Shown one piece after another: positions 21,498 through 29,616 of a stretch of 64,000 nucleotides of DNA (the stretch's first letter is position 1; each line of letters begins with the position of its first letter). The translations under genes and the position numbers were made by a program. The notes under the pieces were generated by a model, which was not told the origin of the DNA, did no database searches, and saw only the letters and a list, made by a program, of their open reading frames with translations. The DNA comes from Raineyella sp. W15-4. GTDB lineage: Bacteria > Actinomycetota > Actinomycetes > Propionibacteriales > Propionibacteriaceae. The stretch is taken from the NCBI RefSeq assembly GCF_033170155.1, contig NZ_CP137079.1, positions 186,001 through 250,000 on the forward strand, written 5' to 3'.

Positions 21498-22714
21498 TCC
21501 TGACATCGAAGACCTGTGTGTGTCCTTTCTGCTATTTCCCGGTCGAGCTCGACCGGATCATGTTCCAGTGCGAGGGGCGCCAGGCCCCCGGTCGTACGCC
21601 GTGTGAACCGGGTGACGACGACGAGCAGGCGAAGCAGCGCTACGAGATGACCGGTTCGTCCGAGCCGATCATGAAGGTCTTCGGACCCGACGAACACCAC
21701 AAGCATTTCCGGTCGGGCGACCGGATGGCCTGCCCGTCCTGCGGGGGGATGTCCGGCATCCGGGTGTGCCACAACTGTTACACGCAGCTGCCGCCGGCGT
21801 TCGGGGCGGGGGCCAGCCCGATGATCGGCATGGTCGGGGCCAAGGCATCCGGCAAGACGGTCTACATGTCCGTGCTGGTGAACGAGCTGCAGAAGCGGAT
21901 CGGGCAGCGCTTCCAGGCCTCGATCACCTTCTTCGGCGGCATGCGTCCCGGTATCGGTTTCGGGGAGAAGAACTGGCTGAGGCAGTACCAGGACTCGCTG
22001 TACAACGCCGGGGTGCTGCCGCCACAGACCCAGGCAGCCTCCGGTCGGGTCCAATACCGTGAACCGCTGGTGGTGACCTGGCAACAGCAGGGTCGTTCGG
22101 TCGCCGGGCGGGACAGGGTCAAGAGCATCACCATGTCGCTGCTCGACAGTGCCGGAGAGGACTTCAACGACATGGAGCGCGTCCGCAGCCAGCACTACCT
22201 CGGATCGGCAGACGCCCTCATCGTGATCCTCGATCCGTTCCAATGCCCCGCCCACCACGATCTGCCCGGCCGTGACTCCGACGATCCGGAACCGCCGGTG
22301 GATGTGCTCCGCAGGGTTGCCGACATGCTGAGGGAACGACACGGGATCTCCGCGACGAAGAAGATCCCCGTCCCCATCGCCGCCGTGTTCTCGAAGATGG
22401 ACGCCTTCTATCAGGTGCTCCCCGATGGCAATCCGGTCAAGGATGTAGGACGGCTGGGATCTGCTTATGACGAGGTGGACGGCAGGAACGTCCATGACCA
22501 CGTCGAGGCACTTCTGGAGGAATGGGGAAGCTCCGACATCACCACCTACCTGCGCCTGAATTTCAAGACGTTCCGGTACTTCGGGGTCTCCGCCCTCGGC
22601 AGCGAGCCGGACTACTCCACGGAACAGCTCTCCAGACCACCGATTCCGCACCGCGTCGAGGACCCGCTGCTCTGGATCCTGTCGCAGCAGAAACTGATTC
22701 CGAGGGTGAACTGA
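21494..22714 (+). CDS. zinc-ribbon TRAFAC GTPase (second; resembles double-GTPase 2 family)
   Basis: 406 residues, soluble. The N-terminal ~95 residues carry cysteine pairs CVCPFC, CPSCGG and CHNC, a zinc-ribbon module. The GTPase follows: Walker A GAKASGKT at 115-122, DSAGED with Asp218, and SKMD with Asp303 in place of NKxD. A long insert lies between Walker A and DxxG. The start is GTG 21494, whose GTGA overlaps the preceding stop; no other start fits. It immediately precedes the 819-residue protein by one base. By Pfam nomenclature recalled from memory this fits DO-GTPase2; an HMM search would settle it. Confidence 0.66.
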   Translation: MILTSKTCVCPFCYFPVELDRIMFQCEGRQAPGRTPCEPGDDDEQAKQRYEMTGSSEPIMKVFGPDEHHKHFRSGDRMACPSCGGMSGIRVCHNCYTQLPPAFGAGASPMIGMVGAKASGKTVYMSVLVNELQKRIGQRFQASITFFGGMRPGIGFGEKNWLRQYQDSLYNAGVLPPQTQAASGRVQYREPLVVTWQQQGRSVAGRDRVKSITMSLLDSAGEDFNDMERVRSQHYLGSADALIVILDPFQCPAHHDLPGRDSDDPEPPVDVLRRVADMLRERHGISATKKIPVPIAAVFSKMDAFYQVLPDGNPVKDVGRLGSAYDEVDGRNVHDHVEALLEEWGSSDITTYLRLNFKTFRYFGVSALGSEPDYSTEQLSRPPIPHRVEDPLLWILSQQKLIPRVN

Positions 22715-22715
22715 G

Positions 22716-25175
22716 ATGTTCGACCAGTTCGTCTACACGGACTGCCGCGCGGGCCAGGGGCTCGGCGGGGGAGGGGGCCTCCAATTCCAGGCCTGTACCG
22801 AAGGCCTTCCAGAGGACGCGCTCCGAGCTGCCATGCCCAGCGCCATCTACAAGGTCCACGAACCGTGGATGCTGACCGCGCCACCGACTCCCGCGGACCG
22901 CTATCCCCGGTACAGCGTTCATCTCCCCCTCGGCGGCCGCTGGTACACGGGGAGAGGCCGCTACCTCGGCCGCGCTGTGGCCAGTGCCCGTGAAGGGAAC
23001 CACCTCACCCACATCCTGACCACCACCTCCGCCGAGGATTACACCCACTTCCGGCCTGCCGAGGTGTGCAGCCTCCCGGTATGGCGGGAGACACCGGCGC
23101 CCGAGCAGCGAATGCCCGGGGTCGAGCTGCGCGCGGAGGACGCGCCGCTGGGGATCGCGGAGGCGGTGGAGATCGTCCGCCGGACGCCCCACGGTCCGGA
23201 CCATCTTGCGGCGATCGTGACTGCGATGGAGGATCCCGACCTAAGGGTGGCCATCCGGACCGACTCCGAGCAGGAGGCGCTGGCCTGGTTCCTCGCGATC
23301 ACCGCGCAGTTTCCGATCACCCAGTCGCTGGAGATCGGCTTTGAGGCCTTCGTCGGTGACCCTTATGCGTCGCCGGCTCGCCTCGTCGGCGTGTACGCCT
23401 CGTGGAGTCGTCCCTTCGGCGGTCGTCGTACGCCAAGGCTGTGCGCTGTGGACCTCGTGGAGGGCACGATCAACGTCGACGGCACGGATCCGGACGCGGA
23501 ATGGACGGTCCGACAGTGGTGCGACGGGCGGGCCGATGACGTCGATGACGCGCTCGACCTACTGGACTCCTGGGGCATGACGATGTCTGCCGCGGCACAG
23601 GTTGCGGTCAACGCCGTGGGGCTCGGACGACCGCTCGAGACGACGGAGGCGGTGGAGAAGTACCTCACTTTCCTGGAGGGCCTGGCGCCGGAGATCCTCG
23701 CGAACAACCAGCGGTCCCTGGCGGCTCCGCTGCTTGCCGCCCGGGACGACGCCTCGGATGGCGCGCTCGTACGACGTGGACTGGAGCTCCTGCTGCCGGG
23801 CGGCGCCACCCCCGCCACCGACGCCATCATGTCGTCCGTCATCCAGGCGTGGTCCCGCGTCGCCCGCAGCGGGCGCGGATGGCCGGGAACCGCTTATCCC
23901 CAGGGCTTCGCCTGGTCGACCGGGCGGATGCCGGAGCGGATCACGACCGGCCTCGTCTCCCTGCTTGACGCCGCCGACCCGGCCACCCAGCTGTCCGTGC
24001 TGACCTGGCTCGAGCTGTCTGGCACCGATCTGCGTGTGCCGTCCTCGGTCCTCTCCGGCCTCGCAGGCTGGTGGTTCCAGAACCCGTCGCAGGCAGAGGC
24101 GATGGCGCATGCGGCGCACTACTTCACGATTCGTGACCACCTGATCGATGAACAGCTGGTGCCGGCCATCGTCCGGGCGGACGCACCGGAGCGGCTCCGC
24201 CTCGGACAGATCTGGCATCCGGTACTGGCCGACCTGGAGATCGTGTCCTTCGAAGCCCCCCTGGAGCGATGCCTGGCTCCCTACCGGTACCGGGACGCGT
24301 CACCGGCCACCCGGCAATTCCTGATCGACCTTCTCGCCAGGAGCATGCCGTGGCTGAAGGTGAACCGGCTGGGATGGGCATGGTTCTTCGCGGTCCCGCC
24401 GGATCCCGCTGACCTGGCTCGGCTGGTGACCGCGCTCGGATACACAGCCGACCCGGAACTGTTGGAATACGCCGACAAGATCCTCGAGGCCACGCTGAGA
24501 AGCACATCGTCCTCGGGTGCCCACCCGCTCGCCGAGGCGCTCCTGGCGTCCCGGGCCACCCGACTCAGCCCCGACAGCGCTGCCTTCGTCACGAGGGTGA
24601 AGGACGCGCAGTGGGCGATGAGGACTCTCGAGTCCCGCTCCGCCGACAGCGAACTGGTCCAGCAGGCCCTGCAGATCCTCACTGAGGAGTCCGAGGCGCA
24701 GCCGAGTGCGCTCCCGGAGACGACTCAGCTTGCCATCCACCTGTGGCAGTGGAATCCTGCGCTGGTCGGGGCCTACCTGTCCAGACCCAGGGACGATCAG
24801 TTCGCCGGTCTGATCAGTTTCGTCGAACAGGAGTGGCGACGGGATGCGCGCCGCCGGAACAGGACGTTTCTGCATGCCCTGTACGTGCTGAACGCGGGTG
24901 ATCGTGACCTGCATCGAGAGTATTCGCAGGCGCTGCGAACGGCACTTGCGACGGCCGTGGAGCGACTCTCCGAGGAGGAGTATCAAGGCGTACGCCGAGC
25001 GGTCTTCGAGGACGGGGCGGCCGGAGACAAATGGCTGGAGGCATGGGACCAACTGGTGAAGTCAGTGGGAGCCGGTCGCAGGATGCCGAGTCCGGAATCC
25101 GGCCGTGTACGGGCAAAGGAGCTGCCCCTCGAGCCCGACGCTCCGGAAGGCCGCTGGTGGAAACGACGGAAGTGA
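22716..25175 (+). CDS. GTPase-associated protein 1-like (GAP1 N-terminal type) large helical protein
   Basis: 819 residues. The first ~150 residues open with FDQFVYTDCRAGQGLGGGGG and FQACTEGLPEDAL, the pattern I associate with the GAP1 N-terminal domain found beside double-GTPases in actinobacterial NTP-dependent conflict systems. The remainder is a long, mostly helical scaffold with Trp-rich segments and no catalytic motif I can name. The C-terminus is basic (GRWWKRRK). The ATG is one base after the GTPase stop. Family name is recalled, not searched, and its biochemical role is not known to me; binding or regulating the adjacent GTPase is an inference from context. Confidence 0.58.
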   Translation: MFDQFVYTDCRAGQGLGGGGGLQFQACTEGLPEDALRAAMPSAIYKVHEPWMLTAPPTPADRYPRYSVHLPLGGRWYTGRGRYLGRAVASAREGNHLTHILTTTSAEDYTHFRPAEVCSLPVWRETPAPEQRMPGVELRAEDAPLGIAEAVEIVRRTPHGPDHLAAIVTAMEDPDLRVAIRTDSEQEALAWFLAITAQFPITQSLEIGFEAFVGDPYASPARLVGVYASWSRPFGGRRTPRLCAVDLVEGTINVDGTDPDAEWTVRQWCDGRADDVDDALDLLDSWGMTMSAAAQVAVNAVGLGRPLETTEAVEKYLTFLEGLAPEILANNQRSLAAPLLAARDDASDGALVRRGLELLLPGGATPATDAIMSSVIQAWSRVARSGRGWPGTAYPQGFAWSTGRMPERITTGLVSLLDAADPATQLSVLTWLELSGTDLRVPSSVLSGLAGWWFQNPSQAEAMAHAAHYFTIRDHLIDEQLVPAIVRADAPERLRLGQIWHPVLADLEIVSFEAPLERCLAPYRYRDASPATRQFLIDLLARSMPWLKVNRLGWAWFFAVPPDPADLARLVTALGYTADPELLEYADKILEATLRSTSSSGAHPLAEALLASRATRLSPDSAAFVTRVKDAQWAMRTLESRSADSELVQQALQILTEESEAQPSALPETTQLAIHLWQWNPALVGAYLSRPRDDQFAGLISFVEQEWRRDARRRNRTFLHALYVLNAGDRDLHREYSQALRTALATAVERLSEEEYQGVRRAVFEDGAAGDKWLEAWDQLVKSVGAGRRMPSPESGRVRAKELPLEPDAPEGRWWKRRK

Positions 25176-25269
25176 GGGCTGCCTGTTCGATCGATCGGGC
25201 CGGAGCCAGCTCGGCACGGAGGGGCACCTCCCTCGTCCTCAAGGGAACCGCGGATCGGAACGGTGAGGC

Positions 25270-26817
25270 ATGACCAAGAACACGGACCTGGTGCTCGGGA
25301 TCGACCTGGGCACCACCTACTCGGTGGTGGCGATCCACCAGCAGGGCGATCCACTGGTCGTCCCTGATCCCATCACCGGATCCTTCCGAGTGCCCTCGGT
25401 CATCCAATTCAGCGGGGACACAGTGATCGTCGGCCAGATGGCGAAGGACGCACTCATCACCCATCCCGACTCCGTCGTGGAACTCGTCAAGCGGAGCATG
25501 GGTACCGACCGGGTCTTCGGTTTCGCGGGGCGGACTCTCGGCCCCGAGCTCATCTCGTCGCTGATCCTCAGCAGTCTGGTCAACAACGCCCGGACCTGTG
25601 CCGGGGTCGGGCCCGGCGTACCGGTCAAGGCGGTGATCACCGTGCCCGCCTACTTCGGGACCGCGGAACGGGAAGCCACCCACATCGCCGGCGAACTGGC
25701 CGGGCTCGACGTCCTGGACCTGGTGGCCGAGCCCGTGGCTGCTGCCGCCGCGTTCGGGGACACCGGGGCGGTCCGTCGGATCCTGGTCTACGACCTCGGC
25801 GGGGGAACCTTCGACGTGACCGTCCTCAAGAGCCGCCGGAGCGGCGTGACCGTGATGTCGACGGGTGGCGACTCGGCACTCGGGGGAGCGGACTGGGACA
25901 GTCGGCTCATCGACATGGTCGGGACCCGATTTCTCACGACGATCGGCGCCGATGAGGAGACCCGAGAGGACTTCTGGGACGACCAGGAGGCCATGGCCCG
26001 GCTCGCTCTGGCCGCCACCTCGCTCAAAGAGAACCTGACCGCCAGGGTGACCGCCCGCGTGACGGTGTCGTGGCGGGGACACACAGAGACGATCGTCGTG
26101 GAGCGGGGTGAATTCGAGGCTGCGACGTCCGACCTGGTGGCGCGGACGCTCGACACCACCCGTCAGGCACTGACCGATTCAGGTCTCGGGGAAGGCCCGC
26201 TGATCGACGAGGTGATCCTCGTCGGCGGCTCGTCCAGGATGCCGATGATCCCGGCCGCGCTCGGCCAGAAGTTGGGTGTCTCACCGCGCCTGGTCGACCC
26301 CGACCTGGTGGTCGCCAAGGGCGCCGCCATCATCGCCGGGACACTGACCGCGAAGAGCCCCACGCGGGCCGACTACCGGTCTGTCGTGCCCCGATCGTTG
26401 GGTGTTCTCCTGCATGACTCGTACGACCCGCAGGCACGACGGCAGATCGTGCAGCACATCATCGATCGTAATACCGCCCTTCCCGCCCATGCCACAGCGC
26501 GGTTCGCGACAATCGTACGAGGGCAACCTACGGTACACCTGCAGGTGATGGAGCAGGCTGGCCAGATGCCCTCTCCGGAGCCCCAGCACAACCGGCGGGT
26601 CATCGACGCCCAGCTCACCGTCACCGCGGAACTGCCTGCGGGGTCCCCGATCGACGTGGCGCTGGATGTCGCGGTCGATGGGCGAATCACGGTGAGCGGC
26701 ACCGAACCGACCAGCGGCAGCCGGGTCGAGCTGGAGTACTACCTCGACCAGGTCACCGAGGGCCGGAGCCTGACCGCCCAGCGGGAGTCCCTGAGCGGAA
26801 TCACCGTGGCGCAGTGA
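25270..26817 (+). CDS. Hsp70/DnaK-like chaperone lacking the helical lid (second copy)
   Basis: 515 residues. All ATPase motifs are kept: GIDLGTTYSV (10-19), LVKRSMG, EPVAAAAAFG, VYDLGGGTFD and LVGGSSRMP. A beta substrate domain follows (LPAHATARFATIV, GSPIDVALDVAVDG), and the protein ends at ITVAQ without lid helices. It is clearly diverged from the copy at 17200, so the two are likely to bind different clients or form a pair. ATG 25270 follows GGTGAGG. The 94-bp gap before it, the largest within the cluster, has no gene and may hold an internal promoter. Confidence 0.83.
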   Translation: MTKNTDLVLGIDLGTTYSVVAIHQQGDPLVVPDPITGSFRVPSVIQFSGDTVIVGQMAKDALITHPDSVVELVKRSMGTDRVFGFAGRTLGPELISSLILSSLVNNARTCAGVGPGVPVKAVITVPAYFGTAEREATHIAGELAGLDVLDLVAEPVAAAAAFGDTGAVRRILVYDLGGGTFDVTVLKSRRSGVTVMSTGGDSALGGADWDSRLIDMVGTRFLTTIGADEETREDFWDDQEAMARLALAATSLKENLTARVTARVTVSWRGHTETIVVERGEFEAATSDLVARTLDTTRQALTDSGLGEGPLIDEVILVGGSSRMPMIPAALGQKLGVSPRLVDPDLVVAKGAAIIAGTLTAKSPTRADYRSVVPRSLGVLLHDSYDPQARRQIVQHIIDRNTALPAHATARFATIVRGQPTVHLQVMEQAGQMPSPEPQHNRRVIDAQLTVTAELPAGSPIDVALDVAVDGRITVSGTEPTSGSRVELEYYLDQVTEGRSLTAQRESLSGITVAQ

Positions 26818-26854
26818 ACCGGGCTCAGCAGCAGGTCGCGGAGAGAGGACAGTC

Positions 26855-27496
26855 ATGTCGGAGCCATGGGTGAGACGGGAGTTCGGAGACGCAGGGCTGA
26901 CGCAATATCCGCCCGGGCCGGCCTTGGAGGCATGGGCGGCTCGGTTCTCCGGGACGGTGATCCTCTGCATCGACTGCAGCGGCTCCATGTTCGGAGCTCC
27001 GTTGGCCGACGCCAAGGAGGGGGCCCGGGAGTTCGTCGCCACGGGGCTCGCCGAAAATTACTCGGTCGGGATCGTATTCTGGAACAGCAGAGTCGAGTGT
27101 CTGCATGAGCCGTCGCGGGCGCGTAAGTCCTTGGAGGAATTCCTGTCCAAGGGGCAAGCGTCGGGAGGAAACGACCTGATCCCTTGTCTGGAGCACGTCC
27201 ATTCGGTGCTCGGGCCCCTCGAGGGAGACCGGGTCTGCGCGATCTTCGGCGACGGGGACATCAGCCCTGAGTCCGCCGTGTTGACGAAGGTGGGGCTGAT
27301 GAAGGCAGAGGGGATCCGCTTCGTGACGAGGGGCCTGGGGTCGTGGTCCGACCAGCAATTCCAGAAACTCGAGACGGGCTCCCCGACGGGACCTTCCCCG
27401 TCGGCCGGCTCTCGGGTCATCTATGAATCGGCCGGCGAAGCCGTCCGATCGATGTCGGCTGCCCTGACAGCCGTACGGAGGCGAACCCAGACCTGA
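26855..27496 (+). CDS. von Willebrand factor A (vWA) domain protein
   Basis: 213 residues, essentially one vWA domain. MIDAS residues DCSGSM start at Asp40 (DxSxS intact). GGND replaces the usual threonine position and GDGDIS provides the third acidic element, so metal binding may be altered. TerY-like single-domain vWA proteins commonly act as metal-dependent adaptors in actinobacterial stress and conflict systems. Last gene of the cluster, 37 bp after the second Hsp70, with GAGAGGA before the ATG. It converges on the SPFH gene. Confidence 0.72.
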   Translation: MSEPWVRREFGDAGLTQYPPGPALEAWAARFSGTVILCIDCSGSMFGAPLADAKEGAREFVATGLAENYSVGIVFWNSRVECLHEPSRARKSLEEFLSKGQASGGNDLIPCLEHVHSVLGPLEGDRVCAIFGDGDISPESAVLTKVGLMKAEGIRFVTRGLGSWSDQQFQKLETGSPTGPSPSAGSRVIYESAGEAVRSMSAALTAVRRRTQT

Positions 27497-27549
27497 GCAG
27501 GCGCACCGAGCCGAGCCGGACGGGCCGACACCGATCCGATCCGGCAGGG

Positions 27550-28443
27550 TCAGACGGCGTACGCCTCAGTCTCGGTATCCGGCTCCACCGGTACCTCGGC
27601 GTCCGGTGCGGCGGGGGCGGCCGGCGCTTCCTCGGTCCCGGTCTCGGTCCCGGTGTCGCGCCGCGGTTCGAACCCGACGGTCGGTGGCTTCGGGGTCGTT
27701 CCGAGGAACGGGATTACCAGGTCCATCGGCAACGGGAAGACGATGGTGGAGTTGTGGTCGGCGCCGATCTCGAGCAGCGTCTGCAGGTAGCGCAGCTGGA
27801 GTGAGGCGGGGCTGGCGGATAGGGTTTCGGCGGCCTTGCGCAGTTCCGTCGAGGCCTGCAGCTCACCGTGGGCGTTGATCACCTTGGCCCGACGTTCCCG
27901 CTCGGCCTCGGCCTGCCGCGCCATCGCGCGCTGCATGCCCTCGGGCAGCTCGACGTCCTTGATCTCCACGACGCGCACCTCGACGCCCCAGGGCTTCGTC
28001 CGCTCGTCCATCCGGGCTCGTAGGTCGATGTTGAGGTCCTCGCGGTGGGCCAGCAGACGGTCGAGATCGACCCGGCCGAGCAGCGACCGCAGGGTGGTCT
28101 GGGCGATCTGGGACGTGGCGACCTGGAACTGTTCCACCTCGAGGATCGCTCGCGCTGGGTCGATCACCCGGAACAGTACGACGGCGTTCACTCTGGCAGA
28201 GACGTTGTCGCTGGTGATGATCTCCTGGGTCGGGATGGTGTGGGTGATCACGCGCATGTCGACCCGGACCAGCCGGTCGACGAAGGGGATCAGGAAGCGC
28301 AGCCCGGCGTTGTAGATGGGCCGCACCCGGCCCAGCCGGAAGACGATACCGCGTTGGTACTCCGGGAGGACCCGGATCGAGGCCGCCAGCAGTAGCAGGG
28401 CCAGGATGATGACGAGGATGAGGACGATGGTTCCGCTGGTCAT
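27550..28443 (-). CDS. SPFH/band 7 (stomatin/prohibitin, slipin-type) membrane protein
   Basis: 297 residues. An N-terminal membrane helix (about 5-25) is followed by a band-7 domain: VLPEYQRGIVFRLGRVRP, LRFLIPFVDRLVRVDMR, IPTQEIITSDNVSARVNAVV. A coiled helical part with AMARQAEAERERRAK comes next, then an acidic Glu/Pro/Thr tail. Slipins oligomerise at the membrane and organise microdomains or regulate proteases. A partner NfeD gene is usual but none is adjacent. ATG 28443 is preceded by TAGGAC. Separate from the Hsp70 cluster by orientation. Confidence 0.85.
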   Translation of the reverse strand: MTSGTIVLILVIILALLLLAASIRVLPEYQRGIVFRLGRVRPIYNAGLRFLIPFVDRLVRVDMRVITHTIPTQEIITSDNVSARVNAVVLFRVIDPARAILEVEQFQVATSQIAQTTLRSLLGRVDLDRLLAHREDLNIDLRARMDERTKPWGVEVRVVEIKDVELPEGMQRAMARQAEAERERRAKVINAHGELQASTELRKAAETLSASPASLQLRYLQTLLEIGADHNSTIVFPLPMDLVIPFLGTTPKPPTVGFEPRRDTGTETGTEEAPAAPAAPDAEVPVEPDTETEAYAV

Positions 28444-28546
28444 CTGATGTCCTAGGTTTCAGGGCCCCCGGATGGGGTCCTGCTCAATTGTTCCACCGGG
28501 CCGTGCCATCGGACGGGTCCCGTCGTGGCGCCGTCTTGGGGTCTCC

Positions 28547-29584
28547 TCAGGGCTCCGGGTCCCCGGCGCGGCCGAGGTCATCGGCGCCTTGGAGGTCGAC
28601 GGTGCCTTGGAAATAGACCAGGTCCGCCACCGGCCGGTAGCCCAGCCGCTCGTTCACCGCGATCATCGGGCCGTTGGACGATGCGTTGCTCGTCACCAGC
28701 TGGTGGACGCCGGGCTCGTCCGCGAGCAGCCAGCGCATCATCTCGGTCTTGAGCACCAGCCCGAGGCGGTGACCGCGGTGGGCGCCGGCGACGGCGGTGT
28801 CGAGCTGGATCGCCGCGGTGGGATCCTCGGCGTCGACCAGTACCTTGGTGTGGCCGGCGAGCTCGCCCGAGTCGCGCCGCCGGGCGATCACCCGGTACGG
28901 GCGCCAGCCGCCGGCGAGCTGGGCCGTCTCGGCCTCGCGGATCCGCTGCACCGGGAACACCTCGGGTTCCCAGACCAGGTCGTCGGTGGGGGCGTCGTTG
29001 ATCACTCCGGTCAGTTCGGCGAGCGGGGCGAGCAGGGGTTCGGGGGTCGCCCCGGCGAGGCGGAGCAGTTCGTAGTCGCCGGCGTACGGCACCGCCTCCG
29101 CGGTCAGGTCCGTCAGCGTCGCCGGGGCGATCCGGTCCAGCTCGAGCAGCCGGGTCGTCTCGCGGTAGACCTCCCGGAAGCCGGCTCCGGTGCCGAGCCG
29201 TTGCGCGGCCGGGGTGTCGTACGCCTCGAGCGTGAGGTGGGTGAGGTGGTGGCGCCGGGCCTCCGCGAGCAGGTCCCGCAGGCCGGTGCGCCCATGGCCG
29301 CGGCGGCGGTGCCGCGGGTCGACGATGAGCCGTGCCCAGCCGACCGAGGGGTTGTCCCAGTGGCTGACGAACAGCTCGGCCACCCCGACCGCCGGGCCGT
29401 CGCCGGTCCGCAGCAGGTAGGCGGTGGCCGGCTCTCCCTCCAGCCCGTGGCGGACGAGCATCCGGTGCCGATAGGGCGTGATGGGGTGTTCCCACGGGGC
29501 GTCGACCCGGCCGGCCGCCCGCAGGATCGCGCAGGCCTCGGCGATCGCATCGTCGTCGCGGTGGTCGTACCTGGACAGTGTCAT
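28547..29584 (-). CDS. tandem GNAT-domain acetyltransferase
   Basis: 345 residues with two GNAT folds (about 1-155 and 170-345), the layout of mycothiol synthase-type enzymes. Acetyl-CoA loops are VDPRHRRRGHGRTGLRDLL in the first and GAHRGHRLGLVLKTEMMRWL in the second. The acceptor is unknown; identity to MshD is not claimed. ATG 29584 is chosen as the family-like N-terminus (MTLSRYDHRDDDA). A GTG at 29620 overlaps the dhaM stop as GTGA and would add 12 residues by coupled translation, but has no ribosome site. Confidence 0.75.
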   Translation of the reverse strand: MTLSRYDHRDDDAIAEACAILRAAGRVDAPWEHPITPYRHRMLVRHGLEGEPATAYLLRTGDGPAVGVAELFVSHWDNPSVGWARLIVDPRHRRRGHGRTGLRDLLAEARRHHLTHLTLEAYDTPAAQRLGTGAGFREVYRETTRLLELDRIAPATLTDLTAEAVPYAGDYELLRLAGATPEPLLAPLAELTGVINDAPTDDLVWEPEVFPVQRIREAETAQLAGGWRPYRVIARRRDSGELAGHTKVLVDAEDPTAAIQLDTAVAGAHRGHRLGLVLKTEMMRWLLADEPGVHQLVTSNASSNGPMIAVNERLGYRPVADLVYFQGTVDLQGADDLGRAGDPEP

Positions 29585-29616
29585 GTCACCCAGTGTCGGT
29601 GACGACGTGCATCGGC

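Noticed and set aside
17200-26817. Housekeeping dnaK operon
   Set aside because: Both Hsp70s lack the lid, the GrpE-like gene is divergent, dnaJ and hspR are absent, and the partners are GTPases, so this is a specialised set.
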